Part shown: positions 17,383 to 27,647 of the stretch, piece by piece
Position numbering within the stretch: position 1 is the stretch's first letter
Layout of the letters: every line of letters starts with the position of its first letter
Assembly (NCBI RefSeq): GCF_008831155.1
Contig: NZ_WBKB01000001.1
Span: 62,001 to 126,000, forward strand
Reading direction: 5' to 3'
DNA: 64,000 nucleotides
Source: Gulosibacter chungangensis
GTDB taxonomy: Bacteria; Actinomycetota; Actinomycetes; Actinomycetales; Microbacteriaceae
The notes under the pieces: model-generated
Databases searched by the model: none
What the model was told of the DNA's origin: nothing
The model's input: the letters and a program-made list of their open reading frames with translations, nothing else
Program-made: the position numbers and the translations under genes

Positions 17383-19503
17383 TTAGGCGTCCGGGTTCAC
17401 CGTCGGGATCGGTCCAGTCGTCGGTGGCGTCGCGCCGGGCGCAGTCGGCAGGCTGCCGGTCGAAACGCCGCCCGTCGCAGTCGACACGACACCCGTGAGC
17501 GCCTGCTCTTCCGCATCCAGATCAACCGCCGCGCCCGAGAACTGCGACTGGTAGAGCCGCCAATACGCGCCCTGGGCCTCGAGCAGCGACTCATGATCAC
17601 CCTTTTCAACGATCCGGCCGTTCTCCATCACAAGAATCAAATCGGCGTCGCGGATCGTTGAGAGGCGGTGGGCGATCACGAAGCTCGTGCGGCCCTCACG
17701 CAGCGCGTTCATCGCGTGCTGCAGAAGCAGCTCGGTGCGGGTGTCGACCGAGCTCGTGGCCTCGTCGAGGATGAGCACGGCCGGATCGGCGACGAAGGCG
17801 CGCGCGATCGTGATCAGCTGCTTCTCACCGGCAGAGACATTGGATGCTTCCTCGTCGAGCACCGTGTCGTAGCCATCCGGCAGGGCCCGCACGAAACGAT
17901 CCACGAAGGTGGCCTCGGCCGCGGCCATAACCTGCGCATCCGTCGCCTCTTGGTGGCCGTAGCGGATGTTTTCCATGATCGAGCCCTGGAAGAGCCACGG
18001 ATCCTGCAGCACCATGCCGGTGCGCGCGCGAACATCGTGACGACGGAGCTCGCCGGTGACCTGACCGTCGAGTTCGATTGCGCCGCCGTCGAGTTCGTAG
18101 AAGCGCATGATGAGGTTCACGAGCGTGGTCTTACCGGCGCCGGTCGGGCCAACAATCGCGACGGTCTGACCGGGCTCCACCGCGAAGTTGAGGTCCTGGA
18201 TGAGCTCGCGCTCGGGGTCGTAGGAGAACTCGACGTCCTTGAACTCGATCCGGCCGGGACCGGGCTCGAGCGGCGGCGCATCCGCAGTGTCTGGCTCTTC
18301 TTCTTCGGCGTCGAGCAGTTCGAAGACGCGCTCTGCCGAGGCCGTTGCCGACTGCACGGTGGTCGCCATGCCGCCGAGCTGGGCCAGCGGCTGCGTGAAC
18401 TGCTGCGAGTACTGAATGAAGGCCTGCACGTCGCCGAGGCGAATCTGGCCGCTCGCGACCTGCAGGCCGCCGAGCACCGCGATGCCAACGTAGGCGAGGT
18501 TCCCGGCGAACATCATCAGCGGCATCATCATGCCGCTGAGGAACTGCGCCCGGAAGGAGGCTTCAAAGAGGTCGTCGTTTTCCTTCGCGAACTGCGCGCG
18601 AATGTCGTCCTCGCGACCGTAGACGCGCACCAGCGCGTGCCCGGCGAAGGACTCCTCCACCCGGCTGTTCAGTCGCCCGGTGGACTTCCACTGCTGCGCG
18701 AAATTCTTCTGCGAGCGCGGCCCGATCACCGCGAAAATGCCACCGGTGATCGGCAGCACAACGAGCGCCACGAGCGCCAGCTGCCAGGAGATCGAGAACA
18801 TCATCACCAACACACCGATCACCGTGAGCACCGAGGTGATCGCGTAGATCAGCGACTGCTGCAGGGCGTTGGTGATGTTGTCGATGTCGTTGGTGACGCG
18901 GCTGAGCAGTTCACCGCGCTTCACCCGGTCGAAATAGCTCAGCGGCAGCCGGTGAATTTTCTCTTCCACGCTTCGGCGCAGCGCAAACATGGCCTTCACC
19001 ACGACCCCGTTTAAGAGGTAGCCGGATGCCCAGTCAAAGATATTCGCGAGCGCGTAGACCCCGAGCGTGAGCAGCAGCATTTGCGAGAGGGCATAGAAGT
19101 CCACGCCCTGACCGGGCACGAAGTTCTGCATCGCTTCGACCATCGAGGCGAATTCATCCTCGCCCGCGGCTCGCAGTCCGTCGGCCACTTCCTGCTGCGA
19201 AACACCCGCTGGCATCTGCGAGGCGATGGCGCCCTCAAAGACGATATTCGTCGCCTCACCGAGCAGCTTCGGCGCGGTGACAGTCAGGGCAACCCAAATA
19301 ATGCCGAGCAGGGTTGCGATCCCAAAGACCCATGCCCAGGGCCTCAGTAAGCCGATCAGCCGTTTGAAGCTCGGCCAAAAGTGTTCTGCCGGACGCGTAT
19401 CGGCCCCGCCTTCATGAAAGCCGCCGGAGTTCGCGGCCGCGGCAATCGCCTGCTCATCAAACTCGTCCTCGACGGCAGCTTGTACGGGCTTCTTCTCGCT
19501 CAT
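17383..19503 (-). CDS. Heterodimeric ABC exporter, catalytic subunit
   Basis: A 706-residue half transporter with six membrane helices and a C-terminal ATPase domain. The nucleotide-binding domain has Walker A GPTGAGKT, a canonical Walker B LILDEATSSVD with the catalytic Glu, and the switch His in IAHRLST, but a degenerate signature NVSAGEKQ. Together with the partner gene this gives one competent ATP site, as in TM287/288 and BmrCD. The C-terminus carries a Pro/Thr/Gly-rich tail of about 45 residues. Its start overlaps the stop of the partner by 4 bp. Such pumps export drugs or lipids; the substrate is unknown. Confidence 0.92.
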   Translation of the reverse strand: MSEKKPVQAAVEDEFDEQAIAAAANSGGFHEGGADTRPAEHFWPSFKRLIGLLRPWAWVFGIATLLGIIWVALTVTAPKLLGEATNIVFEGAIASQMPAGVSQQEVADGLRAAGEDEFASMVEAMQNFVPGQGVDFYALSQMLLLTLGVYALANIFDWASGYLLNGVVVKAMFALRRSVEEKIHRLPLSYFDRVKRGELLSRVTNDIDNITNALQQSLIYAITSVLTVIGVLVMMFSISWQLALVALVVLPITGGIFAVIGPRSQKNFAQQWKSTGRLNSRVEESFAGHALVRVYGREDDIRAQFAKENDDLFEASFRAQFLSGMMMPLMMFAGNLAYVGIAVLGGLQVASGQIRLGDVQAFIQYSQQFTQPLAQLGGMATTVQSATASAERVFELLDAEEEEPDTADAPPLEPGPGRIEFKDVEFSYDPERELIQDLNFAVEPGQTVAIVGPTGAGKTTLVNLIMRFYELDGGAIELDGQVTGELRRHDVRARTGMVLQDPWLFQGSIMENIRYGHQEATDAQVMAAAEATFVDRFVRALPDGYDTVLDEEASNVSAGEKQLITIARAFVADPAVLILDEATSSVDTRTELLLQHAMNALREGRTSFVIAHRLSTIRDADLILVMENGRIVEKGDHESLLEAQGAYWRLYQSQFSGAAVDLDAEEQALTGVVSTATGGVSTGSLPTAPGATPPTTGPIPTVNPDA

Positions 19504-21233
19504 CGCTGTTCCTCCGCCGAAAGCTGCGACTCAACAATTTCTTGATAGGTGGTACTCGTCGTGAGGAGCTCCTCGTGGGTACCCGTCCCGACGATGCGCC
19601 CGTTGTCGAGCACGATGATCCGGTCGGCGTCGATAATCGTCGATACCCGCTGGGCAACCACGAGCTTGGTCACCTCGGGAAGCTCCCGCCACAGTGCGGC
19701 CCGCAGCCGTGCATCCGTGGTGAGGTCAAGCGCCGAGAAGGAGTCGTCGAACACCAACAGTTTGGGTTGGTGAATCACCGCCCGAGCAATCGACAGTCGC
19801 TGGCGCTGGCCACCCGAGACGTTCGTGCCGCCCTGGGCAATTTTCGCCTCGAGCCCACCCGGCATCTCACGCACGAAATCCGCCGCCTGCGCGATTTCGA
19901 GCGCGTGCCACATCTCCGCTTCGCTGGCATCCTCACGACCAAATTCGAGGTTGGACGCGACGGTTCCGGAAAAGAGGAAGGGCCGCTGTGGCACCAGGCC
20001 GATGGAATCCCAGAGCACCTTGGCATCCGCATCCTTCACCGGCACACCGCCGACCCGCACCTGCCCCGAGGTGGCGTCGAACAACCGCGGCACAAGGTTC
20101 ACGAGGGTGGTCTTACCCGCCCCGGTCGAACCGATCACGGCAACCGTTTGGCCGGGTTCCGCGCGGAAACTGATGTCCTCAAGCACCGGTTTCTCGGCGC
20201 CCGGATAGGTGAACCCGACCCGGTCAAATTCGAGCAGGCCAGGTGCCGGCTGCTTGGCCACGCCGTTCTCCGCGAGCTTCAACGAGCTATCGGTCGCGAG
20301 CACCTCACCGATGCGCTCTGCACAGACCGCGGCGCGCGGAATCATCATTGTCAGGAAGCTGACCATGATCACGCCCATGAGGATCTGCATCACATACGCG
20401 ATATAGGCGAAGAGTGAGCCGATCTCAACGGTGCCGCGGTCAACATCCATGCCACCGAACCAGATCACCGCAACGATCGCGAGGTTCATCACCATGGATG
20501 CGCCGGGGAAGACAATGATGAAGAGGTTACCGACGCGGCGCCCGGTGTCCATGATCTTGTCGTTGGCGTCACGGAAACGGTCGCGTTCAATGTTTTCGCG
20601 CACGAAGGCACGCACCACGCGGATGCCGGTGAGCTGTTCGCGCAGGATGCGGTTGATGTTGTCGAGTCGTTCCTGATAGGCGCTGAAGAGCGGCACCATG
20701 CGCCACACAATGAAGCCCACAAACAGCAGCAGAATCGGGGCCGCGACCGCGATGATCCAGCTGAGCCCGACATCCTCTCGCAGCGCCATAATCACGCCAC
20801 CGATCGCGAGCATTGGCGCGGAGACCATCATCGTGCAGGTCATGAAGATCAGCATCTGCACCTGCTGGACGTCATTGGTGTTGCGGGTAATCAGCGAGCC
20901 CGCACCGAACTGGCTCACCTCCCGCTCCGAAAAGGCGCCCACCCGGTCGAAGACATCGCGGCGAATCAGCTGCCCCGCGCGCATCGAGGCGCGCGCACCG
21001 CACCAAATCGCGATGATATTCGCGGCCACCTGCAGGAACGCGACCAGCAACATGAAGGAGCCGACCCGCCAGATATAGCCCACGTCACCCTGCGCGACAC
21101 CGTTATTGATAATGTCTGCGTTGAGCGTCGGCAGGTAGAGCGCACCCAAGGCCTGGAGCATCTGGAAGACCAGCACTCCCACCACAAAGGGCAAGCTCGG
21201 GCGCAGATACTGCACCAGTAATTTCCAGAGCAT
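19500..21233 (-). CDS. Heterodimeric ABC exporter, degenerate-site subunit
   Basis: A 577-residue half transporter with six helices and an ATPase domain. Here the signature is canonical (NVSGGQRQ) but Walker B reads LLVFDDSFSALD, with Asp in place of the catalytic Glu, and the switch His is Gln (VAQRVST). These changes are the exact complement of the partner at 17383, which supports a heterodimer. ATG at 21233 is chosen because AAGGAA lies about 6 nt upstream; an ATG at 21269 has no such signal. It is first in the two-gene operon. Confidence 0.92.
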   Translation of the reverse strand: MLWKLLVQYLRPSLPFVVGVLVFQMLQALGALYLPTLNADIINNGVAQGDVGYIWRVGSFMLLVAFLQVAANIIAIWCGARASMRAGQLIRRDVFDRVGAFSEREVSQFGAGSLITRNTNDVQQVQMLIFMTCTMMVSAPMLAIGGVIMALREDVGLSWIIAVAAPILLLFVGFIVWRMVPLFSAYQERLDNINRILREQLTGIRVVRAFVRENIERDRFRDANDKIMDTGRRVGNLFIIVFPGASMVMNLAIVAVIWFGGMDVDRGTVEIGSLFAYIAYVMQILMGVIMVSFLTMMIPRAAVCAERIGEVLATDSSLKLAENGVAKQPAPGLLEFDRVGFTYPGAEKPVLEDISFRAEPGQTVAVIGSTGAGKTTLVNLVPRLFDATSGQVRVGGVPVKDADAKVLWDSIGLVPQRPFLFSGTVASNLEFGREDASEAEMWHALEIAQAADFVREMPGGLEAKIAQGGTNVSGGQRQRLSIARAVIHQPKLLVFDDSFSALDLTTDARLRAALWRELPEVTKLVVAQRVSTIIDADRIIVLDNGRIVGTGTHEELLTTSTTYQEIVESQLSAEEQR

Positions 21234-21475
21234 GAGCGATTCCTTCGACGATTCTTTGCGAGCATTCATTTTCGAGCAACGTTCTATCCTCGCAGATTGA
21301 CGTTGCCTCCGCCTCACGAGCAGATGTACGGTTGCTGGCCGAATACTATGGGCCGCCAACGACACGGCAACTTTGCCTTATGCCACCGACACAAATGCAC
21401 GGCACAGGAGGAATCCACAGTCGTGGACGGTCGAAGATTGTGGAGAGTTGCCAAGCCCGAGCATCCAATCCGCCC

Positions 21476-21481
21476 TAGGCT
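21476..21481 (+). promoter_or_regulatory. -10 box of a leaderless accA transcript
   Basis: TAGGCT is followed by 8 nt (AGGGAATT) and the accA ATG at 21490. The remainder of the 21234-21489 gap holds a CCACAG box at 21415-21420 and an inverted TGTGGAG near 21440, but no gene. Confidence 0.5.
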
Positions 21482-21489
21482 AGGGAATT

Positions 21490-23271
<1,782 letters not shown>

Positions 23272-23285
23272 TTCCTTTGACTTCA

Positions 23286-23328
23286 TTGTGGCCTGGTCGC
23301 GAACGTAAAGTTCACGCCCAGGCCACAA
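23286..23328 (+). terminator. Hairpin after accA
   Basis: TTGTGGCCTGG and CCAGGCCACAA form an 11-bp stem; inside it GAAC and GTTC pair around GTAAA. It begins 14 bp after the stop codon. There is no T run. Confidence 0.7.
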
Positions 23329-23474
23329 CTGCATCTACTCGGTGCAAACTCACGCCATCCCAGTGCACTCTTATCGCCAGTTTGCGTTCAACTCTGCACT
23401 GCGCTCACGTCCGCACATCGTCCGACGCCGCGCTGCGACCTGCCCGGCGCTATGACCCGCTGCGCGCAACGCAT

Positions 23475-23610
23475 CCATTGCCGTTATCTCTAGTGCTTGC
23501 CGAAATACCGCCCCCATTTACAACTAATGGCAATGGCTCTGTTCGCAACTATTGCCATTAGCGCCAACCATGGCCTCTGTAACGACCCGGGGTGCAGATA
23601 ATTGCATTGG
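23475..23610. repeat. 62-bp palindromic repeats, family A, upstream cluster
   Basis: A complete unit at 23475-23536 begins CCATTGCC and ends GGCAATGG, 62 bp in all. After 12 nt a decayed unit follows at 23549-23610 (CTATTGCC ... TGCATTGG), also 62 bp. After another 12 nt CTATCGCC at 23623 may start a third, more decayed unit. The non-coding stretch 23272-23740 otherwise holds the accA hairpin, about 140 bp with no visible signal (23330-23470) and the paired boxes before the next gene. Confidence 0.85.
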
Positions 23611-23675
23611 GCCCTTGCAGCGCTATCGCCATTACGTATAAGAGTGCTGTTCTACCGGCAGGTAAACGTGCCAAA

Positions 23676-23713
23676 TTATCCACAGTGCGGCTCGGTTTTC
23701 GAATCATCCACAG
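23676..23713 (+). promoter_or_regulatory. Paired CCACAG boxes before AbiEi-like gene 1
   Basis: TTATCCACAG (23676-23685) and TCATCCACAG (23704-23713) are direct repeats 28 bp apart, ending 28 bp before the ATG at 23741. The first is a perfect E. coli-type DnaA box. The second AbiEi-like gene has the same pair at the same spacing. Confidence 0.6.
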
Positions 23714-23740
23714 TCGCGAAGCCTCTCTCGCCCTGCGACA

Positions 23741-24778
23741 ATGAGTGTCGGTTGTACTGGCCTCGTGAAAATTCTCTTTGCTCAAGAAGTGACGGCCAGG
23801 CCCACTCCAGTGCCACCATTGCACGTCACTGCCAAGAAAAATGGTTGGCTGCGAATCTACCGGGGCGCGTATCTAGACCCGCGGGGACAAGATCTCGACA
23901 AGGTGGCCAAGACATCTATGCATGCAGCCAAAGTGATCGCGTTGGCAGCATCAACTCCTGTGGCCGTCATCAGCGGGCTCAGTGCTGCAGTCATGCACGA
24001 TCTACCGCTCCTACAAAGACGAATTCCCGATCGAGTCCAGGTGTCTCGCAGTTCGAAGTCGGCACCAGGAAAATGGGTTACAACCCGAGAATCAAAGTTG
24101 AGTGACGAGGAAATCGCGGAAGTTTCGGGAGTTCGCTGCACGAGCATCCTTCGCACTATTCGCGATCTCGTCGATCAAGTTGAATTAGACGAACTCCTGG
24201 CGCTGGCCGACGCCGCGAAGGCACGCGGAGTCGATCTCACGCCGTTACAGAGCATCCGTCGTCACGGCCGATATTTTCGTTGGTTGGTCCAACACGCATC
24301 CGACCGATCCGAGAGCTTCGCAGAATCCAGAAGCCGTTTCTTGCTCCTACAAGCGGGCATGGAACTGCCGATCCTGCAGCCGTCACTGTATTCCGCGCAA
24401 GGTCTCTTCTTAGGACGGGGTGATTTTGCGACGAAAAGCGGCCTGGTCGGGGAGTTCGATGGCAAATTGAAGTACGAACAATTCCTCCGCCCTGGAGAAA
24501 CGCTCGCGGATGCGGTGATGAAGGAAAAGCGTCGGGAGAACTCGATCCGTGATGCGGGATTTGAGGTTTTTCGCTGGGACTGGCAGCTCCTGAATACGCC
24601 AAAGGTATTCATTGAGAGGTGGAAAAGCGCGCTTTCGCGTGCCGCATTGCTCCCACCTCCAAGTGGAAGTATTCGGATAGAACAGCTGCGTCCTCCGACC
24701 GTCACCCTCTGGGAGGACGTTTTCACCTGGACAAACCCGAGCGAGACTCCGGATCTAGCTGTCACAGCTCGTAGTTGA
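23741..24778 (+). CDS. AbiEi-like/DUF559 family protein 1
   Basis: The 345-residue protein is of a type common in actinobacteria: an N-terminal part resembling AbiEi antitoxins (GWLRIYRGAYLDP near residues 35-47), a middle helical region, and a C-terminal Vsr-like nuclease fold. In the last part E191/E195 (ESFAES), D228, E238-F-D-G-K and EKRRENSIRDAGFEVFRW are visible, so the putative metal-binding residues are retained. ATG at 23741 or GTG at 23765 could start it. It stands alone, with no toxin gene beside it, between two arrays of family A palindromes. Function is unknown; nuclease activity is inferred from the fold only. Confidence 0.65.
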   Translation: MSVGCTGLVKILFAQEVTARPTPVPPLHVTAKKNGWLRIYRGAYLDPRGQDLDKVAKTSMHAAKVIALAASTPVAVISGLSAAVMHDLPLLQRRIPDRVQVSRSSKSAPGKWVTTRESKLSDEEIAEVSGVRCTSILRTIRDLVDQVELDELLALADAAKARGVDLTPLQSIRRHGRYFRWLVQHASDRSESFAESRSRFLLLQAGMELPILQPSLYSAQGLFLGRGDFATKSGLVGEFDGKLKYEQFLRPGETLADAVMKEKRRENSIRDAGFEVFRWDWQLLNTPKVFIERWKSALSRAALLPPPSGSIRIEQLRPPTVTLWEDVFTWTNPSETPDLAVTARS

Positions 24779-24853
24779 ACGAACACTGCGTCATTGCGTC
24801 ATTGCGTCAACAGGCCAGTAAGAAGCAACAACGTGACCCTGTTCGTTCCGCAA

Positions 24854-25265
24854 CCATTGCCAATAACCGCAAGCCGGGTCGGTAGGCCAGCAATATTTGC
24901 AGATAGCGGCAATGGGTCGTGCCGCAGCCATTGCCAATAGCTGTAAGCCGGGTCGACACAACAGCAATGCATACGGACAACGGCAATGGTTCACCCAGCT
25001 ACAACGAAGCGCTCAGCCACAAAGGCTCGCGCCGTATCCATTGCCGCTAACCGCAAGTCCGGTCGCTGGGCCAGCAGTACTTACAGGTAACGGCAATGGG
25101 TCGCGCCGCAACCATTGCCGCTATCCGCACGCCGGGTGGGTATAACGGCAATGCTTACAGTTAACGGCAATGGATGGCGCAACAGCAGCAGGTAGCGCTG
25201 TAGCCATTGCCGCTAGCTGCACGCCAGGTCGGTACAACGGCAATACAAACAGCTAACGGCAATGG
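24854..25265. repeat. Five 62-bp palindromes, family A, downstream cluster
   Basis: Units lie at 24854-24915, 24928-24989, 25038-25099, 25112-25173 and 25204-25265. Each is exactly 62 bp and is bounded by CCATTGCC and GGCAATGG. Spacers are 12, 48, 12 and 30 nt, and the 12 nt before each unit resemble GTCGCGCCGCAA. Inside, GCTAACCGCAAGCCGGGTCG is a recurrent left half, and ACAGnTAAC precedes the right end. The array fills most of the 541-bp gap between the AbiEi-like gene and lpdA; nothing else was found in the gap. Confidence 0.92.
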
Positions 25266-25319
25266 GAAGCGCAACAGCGGCGTCGCGAGCGGGCGGCAGC
25301 GGCGACGGCGCGCGCGGCG

Positions 25320-26753
25320 CTACTCGATGCGGCGGTGCATGGCGCGGGCGGCGTCGACCATGGAGCCCGATAGCGAGGGGTAGACCGCCCAGGAGTCGGC
25401 GATTTCGTCGACGGTGAGGCGCTGTTCGATCGCAATCGAGAGCGCGAGCAGTAGCTCCGAGGCACGCGGCGCCACGATCACGCCGCCGATGATGGTGCCG
25501 AGGTTATTGCCTGCGATGAGTTTCACGAAACCATCGCGGAATCCCTGCATCTTCGCGCGGGGGTTCCCGGCGAGGTCGAGCTTGTACACGCGGCCGCTAC
25601 GGATCTGCTCCCGCACATCCTTTTCTTGCCAGCCCACGGTGGCAATCTCGGGGTACGTGAAGACGTTCGAAGCGACATTGCGGCGGCTAATCGGATGCAC
25701 CTGGTCACCCAGCGCGTGGAATACGGCGGTGCGCCCCTGGGTCGAGGCGACCGAGGCCAGCGGCAGGAAGTCCGAGCAGTCACCGGCCGCGTACACGTTC
25801 GGCAAAGAGGTGCGAGCGACCCGGTTGACCACGATGTGGCCGGAGTCGGTGGTCTTCACGCCAATCTTCTCCAGGCCCAGGTCAGCGGTGTTCGGAATCG
25901 ACCCGACCGCCATCAGGCAGTGAGTACCGCGCACTTCGGTGCCGTCCGAGAGGGTCGCGACAACCTCATCCCCCTCGCGCACGACCGATTCGGCGCGGGT
26001 CTGCGAGAGCACGTTCATGCCGTTACGCATGAACACCTCTTCGATCACATCGGCAGCGTCGGTGTCCTCGCCCGGCAGCACGCGATCACGCGAAGAAATC
26101 AGCGTCACCTCCACACCGAGTGCGTTATACGCCGAAGCAAACTCGGCACCGGTGACACCTGAACCGACCACGATGAGGTGCTGCGGAAGGCTCTCGAGAT
26201 CGTAGAGCTGCTTCCAGGTGAGGATGCGTTCCCCATCGGGCTTCGCCGAGTCAAGCTCCCGAGGGCTCGCCCCGACCGAGATCACGAGCGAGTCGTACTC
26301 CACCCGGTCAAACTCTTCGCCCGCGGTACCCGCGGTGATCGCAACCTCGCCGTCGGCCACGATGCGACCGTGGCCTTCGATGATGCGCACCCCAGCATCC
26401 TTCAGCTGACGACGAATATCGTCCGACTGGTTCTGCGCGAGGCGCAGCAGACGCTGGTTGAGCTTCCCAAGGTTGACGGCAATTTCCGGACGGCGCGGCT
26501 TTTCGTTGTCGTCGCGAACGAAAAACTGGATGCCGAGCTCGTCGGCATCTTGAATCGACACGGCAGCTTCGGCGGAGGCAATGAGCGCCTTCGAAGGGAC
26601 GACGTCGGTGAGCACCGCGGAACCGCCGATTCCGGTCCGCTCAATGAGGGTCACGTCAGCGCCAAGTTGAGCGCCGGCAATTGCGGATTCGTATCCGCCG
26701 GGTCCGCCACCGATCACGACGATGCGGTGTTTGTCCGAGTTTTGTGCAGCCAT
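25320..26753 (-). CDS. lpdA: NAD(P)H-quinone dehydrogenase of the LpdA type
   Basis: A flavoprotein of the pyridine nucleotide-disulfide reductase family, 477 residues. The FAD site VIGGGPGGYESAIAGAQLG is at the N-terminus, the NAD(P) site VVGSGVTGAEFASAY in the middle, and YAAGDCSDFLPLASVA follows. The redox-active cysteine pair is missing: the usual G-G-T-C-L-N-V-G-C-I-P-S-K is GGSAVLTDVVPSKAL here, so it cannot be a lipoamide dehydrogenase. This matches M. tuberculosis LpdA (Rv3303c), a quinone reductase, which also lies near deoD/punA. It is divergent from punA. Confidence 0.9.
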   Translation of the reverse strand: MAAQNSDKHRIVVIGGGPGGYESAIAGAQLGADVTLIERTGIGGSAVLTDVVPSKALIASAEAAVSIQDADELGIQFFVRDDNEKPRRPEIAVNLGKLNQRLLRLAQNQSDDIRRQLKDAGVRIIEGHGRIVADGEVAITAGTAGEEFDRVEYDSLVISVGASPRELDSAKPDGERILTWKQLYDLESLPQHLIVVGSGVTGAEFASAYNALGVEVTLISSRDRVLPGEDTDAADVIEEVFMRNGMNVLSQTRAESVVREGDEVVATLSDGTEVRGTHCLMAVGSIPNTADLGLEKIGVKTTDSGHIVVNRVARTSLPNVYAAGDCSDFLPLASVASTQGRTAVFHALGDQVHPISRRNVASNVFTYPEIATVGWQEKDVREQIRSGRVYKLDLAGNPRAKMQGFRDGFVKLIAGNNLGTIIGGVIVAPRASELLLALSIAIEQRLTVDEIADSWAVYPSLSGSMVDAARAMHRRIE

Positions 26754-26789
26754 GCCCTCAATCTTGCCACGCTCTGAGGAACCCTCCCC

Positions 26790-26795
26790 TACGCT
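26790..26795 (+). promoter_or_regulatory. -10 box of a leaderless punA transcript
   Basis: TACGCT is followed by 6 nt and the punA ATG at 26802. Confidence 0.5.
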
Positions 26796-26801
26796 GGCAA
26801 C

Positions 26802-27647
26802 ATGTCACAAACGCATCCGACTGATTCTGTGCATCCGCTCGACAATCCGGGCGTCGATCCGCGGGCCATCGCCGCTGAGGCCGCCGCGGTGATCGCCGAT
26901 AAGACCGGCGTGGCACAGCACGATATTGCGCTCACGCTCGGCTCCGGATGGGGACAGGCAGCGAGTTCGATTGGGGAGCTCATTGCGGAGTTTCCCGCTT
27001 CCGAGGTGCCGGGCTTTTCGAAGCCCGCGTTGGAAGGCCACACCGGCACGATCAAGTCGATCAAGCTTCCTTCGGGCCGGCACGCGCTCATCATCGGTGC
27101 CCGCACGCACTTCTATGAGGGCCACGGCGTACGTCGCGTCGTCCATTCGGTACGCACCGCTGCGGCTACCGGCGCAAAAATCATGGTGCTCACCAACGGC
27201 GCCGGTGGCCTCAACCCCGCTTGGCAGCCGGGCACCCCGGTGCTGATCCGCGATCACATCAACTTGACCGCAGCATCCCCCCTCGAGGGCGCGACCTTCG
27301 TTGATCTCACCGACCTGTACTCGCAGCGGCTGCGCGACGTGGTGCAGGGCCTTGAGCCGCTCGACGAGGGTGTGTATGTCCAGTTCCGCGGGCCGCACTA
27401 CGAGACTCCGGCGGAAGTGAAGATGGCCGGCATCATCGGCGGGGATATCGTTGGGATGTCGACCGCACTGGAGGCGATCGCAGCTCGCGAGGCGGGGATG
27501 GAGATCCTCGGGCTATCGCTCATCACGAACCCGGCGGCTGGCATCTCCCCGACTCCGCTCAATCACGAAGAAGTCATTGCTGCTGGCAAGGCTGCCGAGA
27601 CTCGGCTTGCGGCGCTGCTCGCTCGCATCGTCAAGGAGATCGCATGA
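26802..27647 (+). CDS. punA: Purine nucleoside phosphorylase
   Basis: The enzyme splits purine nucleosides with phosphate into free base and (deoxy)ribose 1-phosphate. At 281 residues it is a trimeric-type PNP: LGSGWGQ for phosphate binding near residue 47, TNGAGGLNP, YVQFRGPHYETPAEV and GMSTALEAIAARE, then ITNPAAGIS are all in order. Its stop overlaps the pmmB start by 4 bp. It belongs functionally with the add, deoA and cdd genes 5-8 kb downstream. Confidence 0.96.
   Translation: MSQTHPTDSVHPLDNPGVDPRAIAAEAAAVIADKTGVAQHDIALTLGSGWGQAASSIGELIAEFPASEVPGFSKPALEGHTGTIKSIKLPSGRHALIIGARTHFYEGHGVRRVVHSVRTAAATGAKIMVLTNGAGGLNPAWQPGTPVLIRDHINLTAASPLEGATFVDLTDLYSQRLRDVVQGLEPLDEGVYVQFRGPHYETPAEVKMAGIIGGDIVGMSTALEAIAAREAGMEILGLSLITNPAAGISPTPLNHEEVIAAGKAAETRLAALLARIVKEIA

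Noticed and set aside
23676-23712. Replication origin because of DnaA-like boxes
   Set aside because: Only two boxes, no AT-rich unwinding region and no dnaA or dnaN nearby; the boxes are better explained as part of the AbiEi-like gene promoter.
23741-24778. Complete AbiE toxin-antitoxin pair
   Set aside because: No AbiEii nucleotidyltransferase toxin gene is adjacent at this locus or at 46985-47926.
24854-25265. CRISPR array
   Set aside because: The repeats are palindromes of 62 bp with spacers of only 12-48 nt that are themselves related, and no cas genes are near.
25320-26753. Dihydrolipoamide dehydrogenase
   Set aside because: The redox cysteine pair is missing (GGSAVLTDVVPSK), so the LpdA quinone-reductase type fits better.
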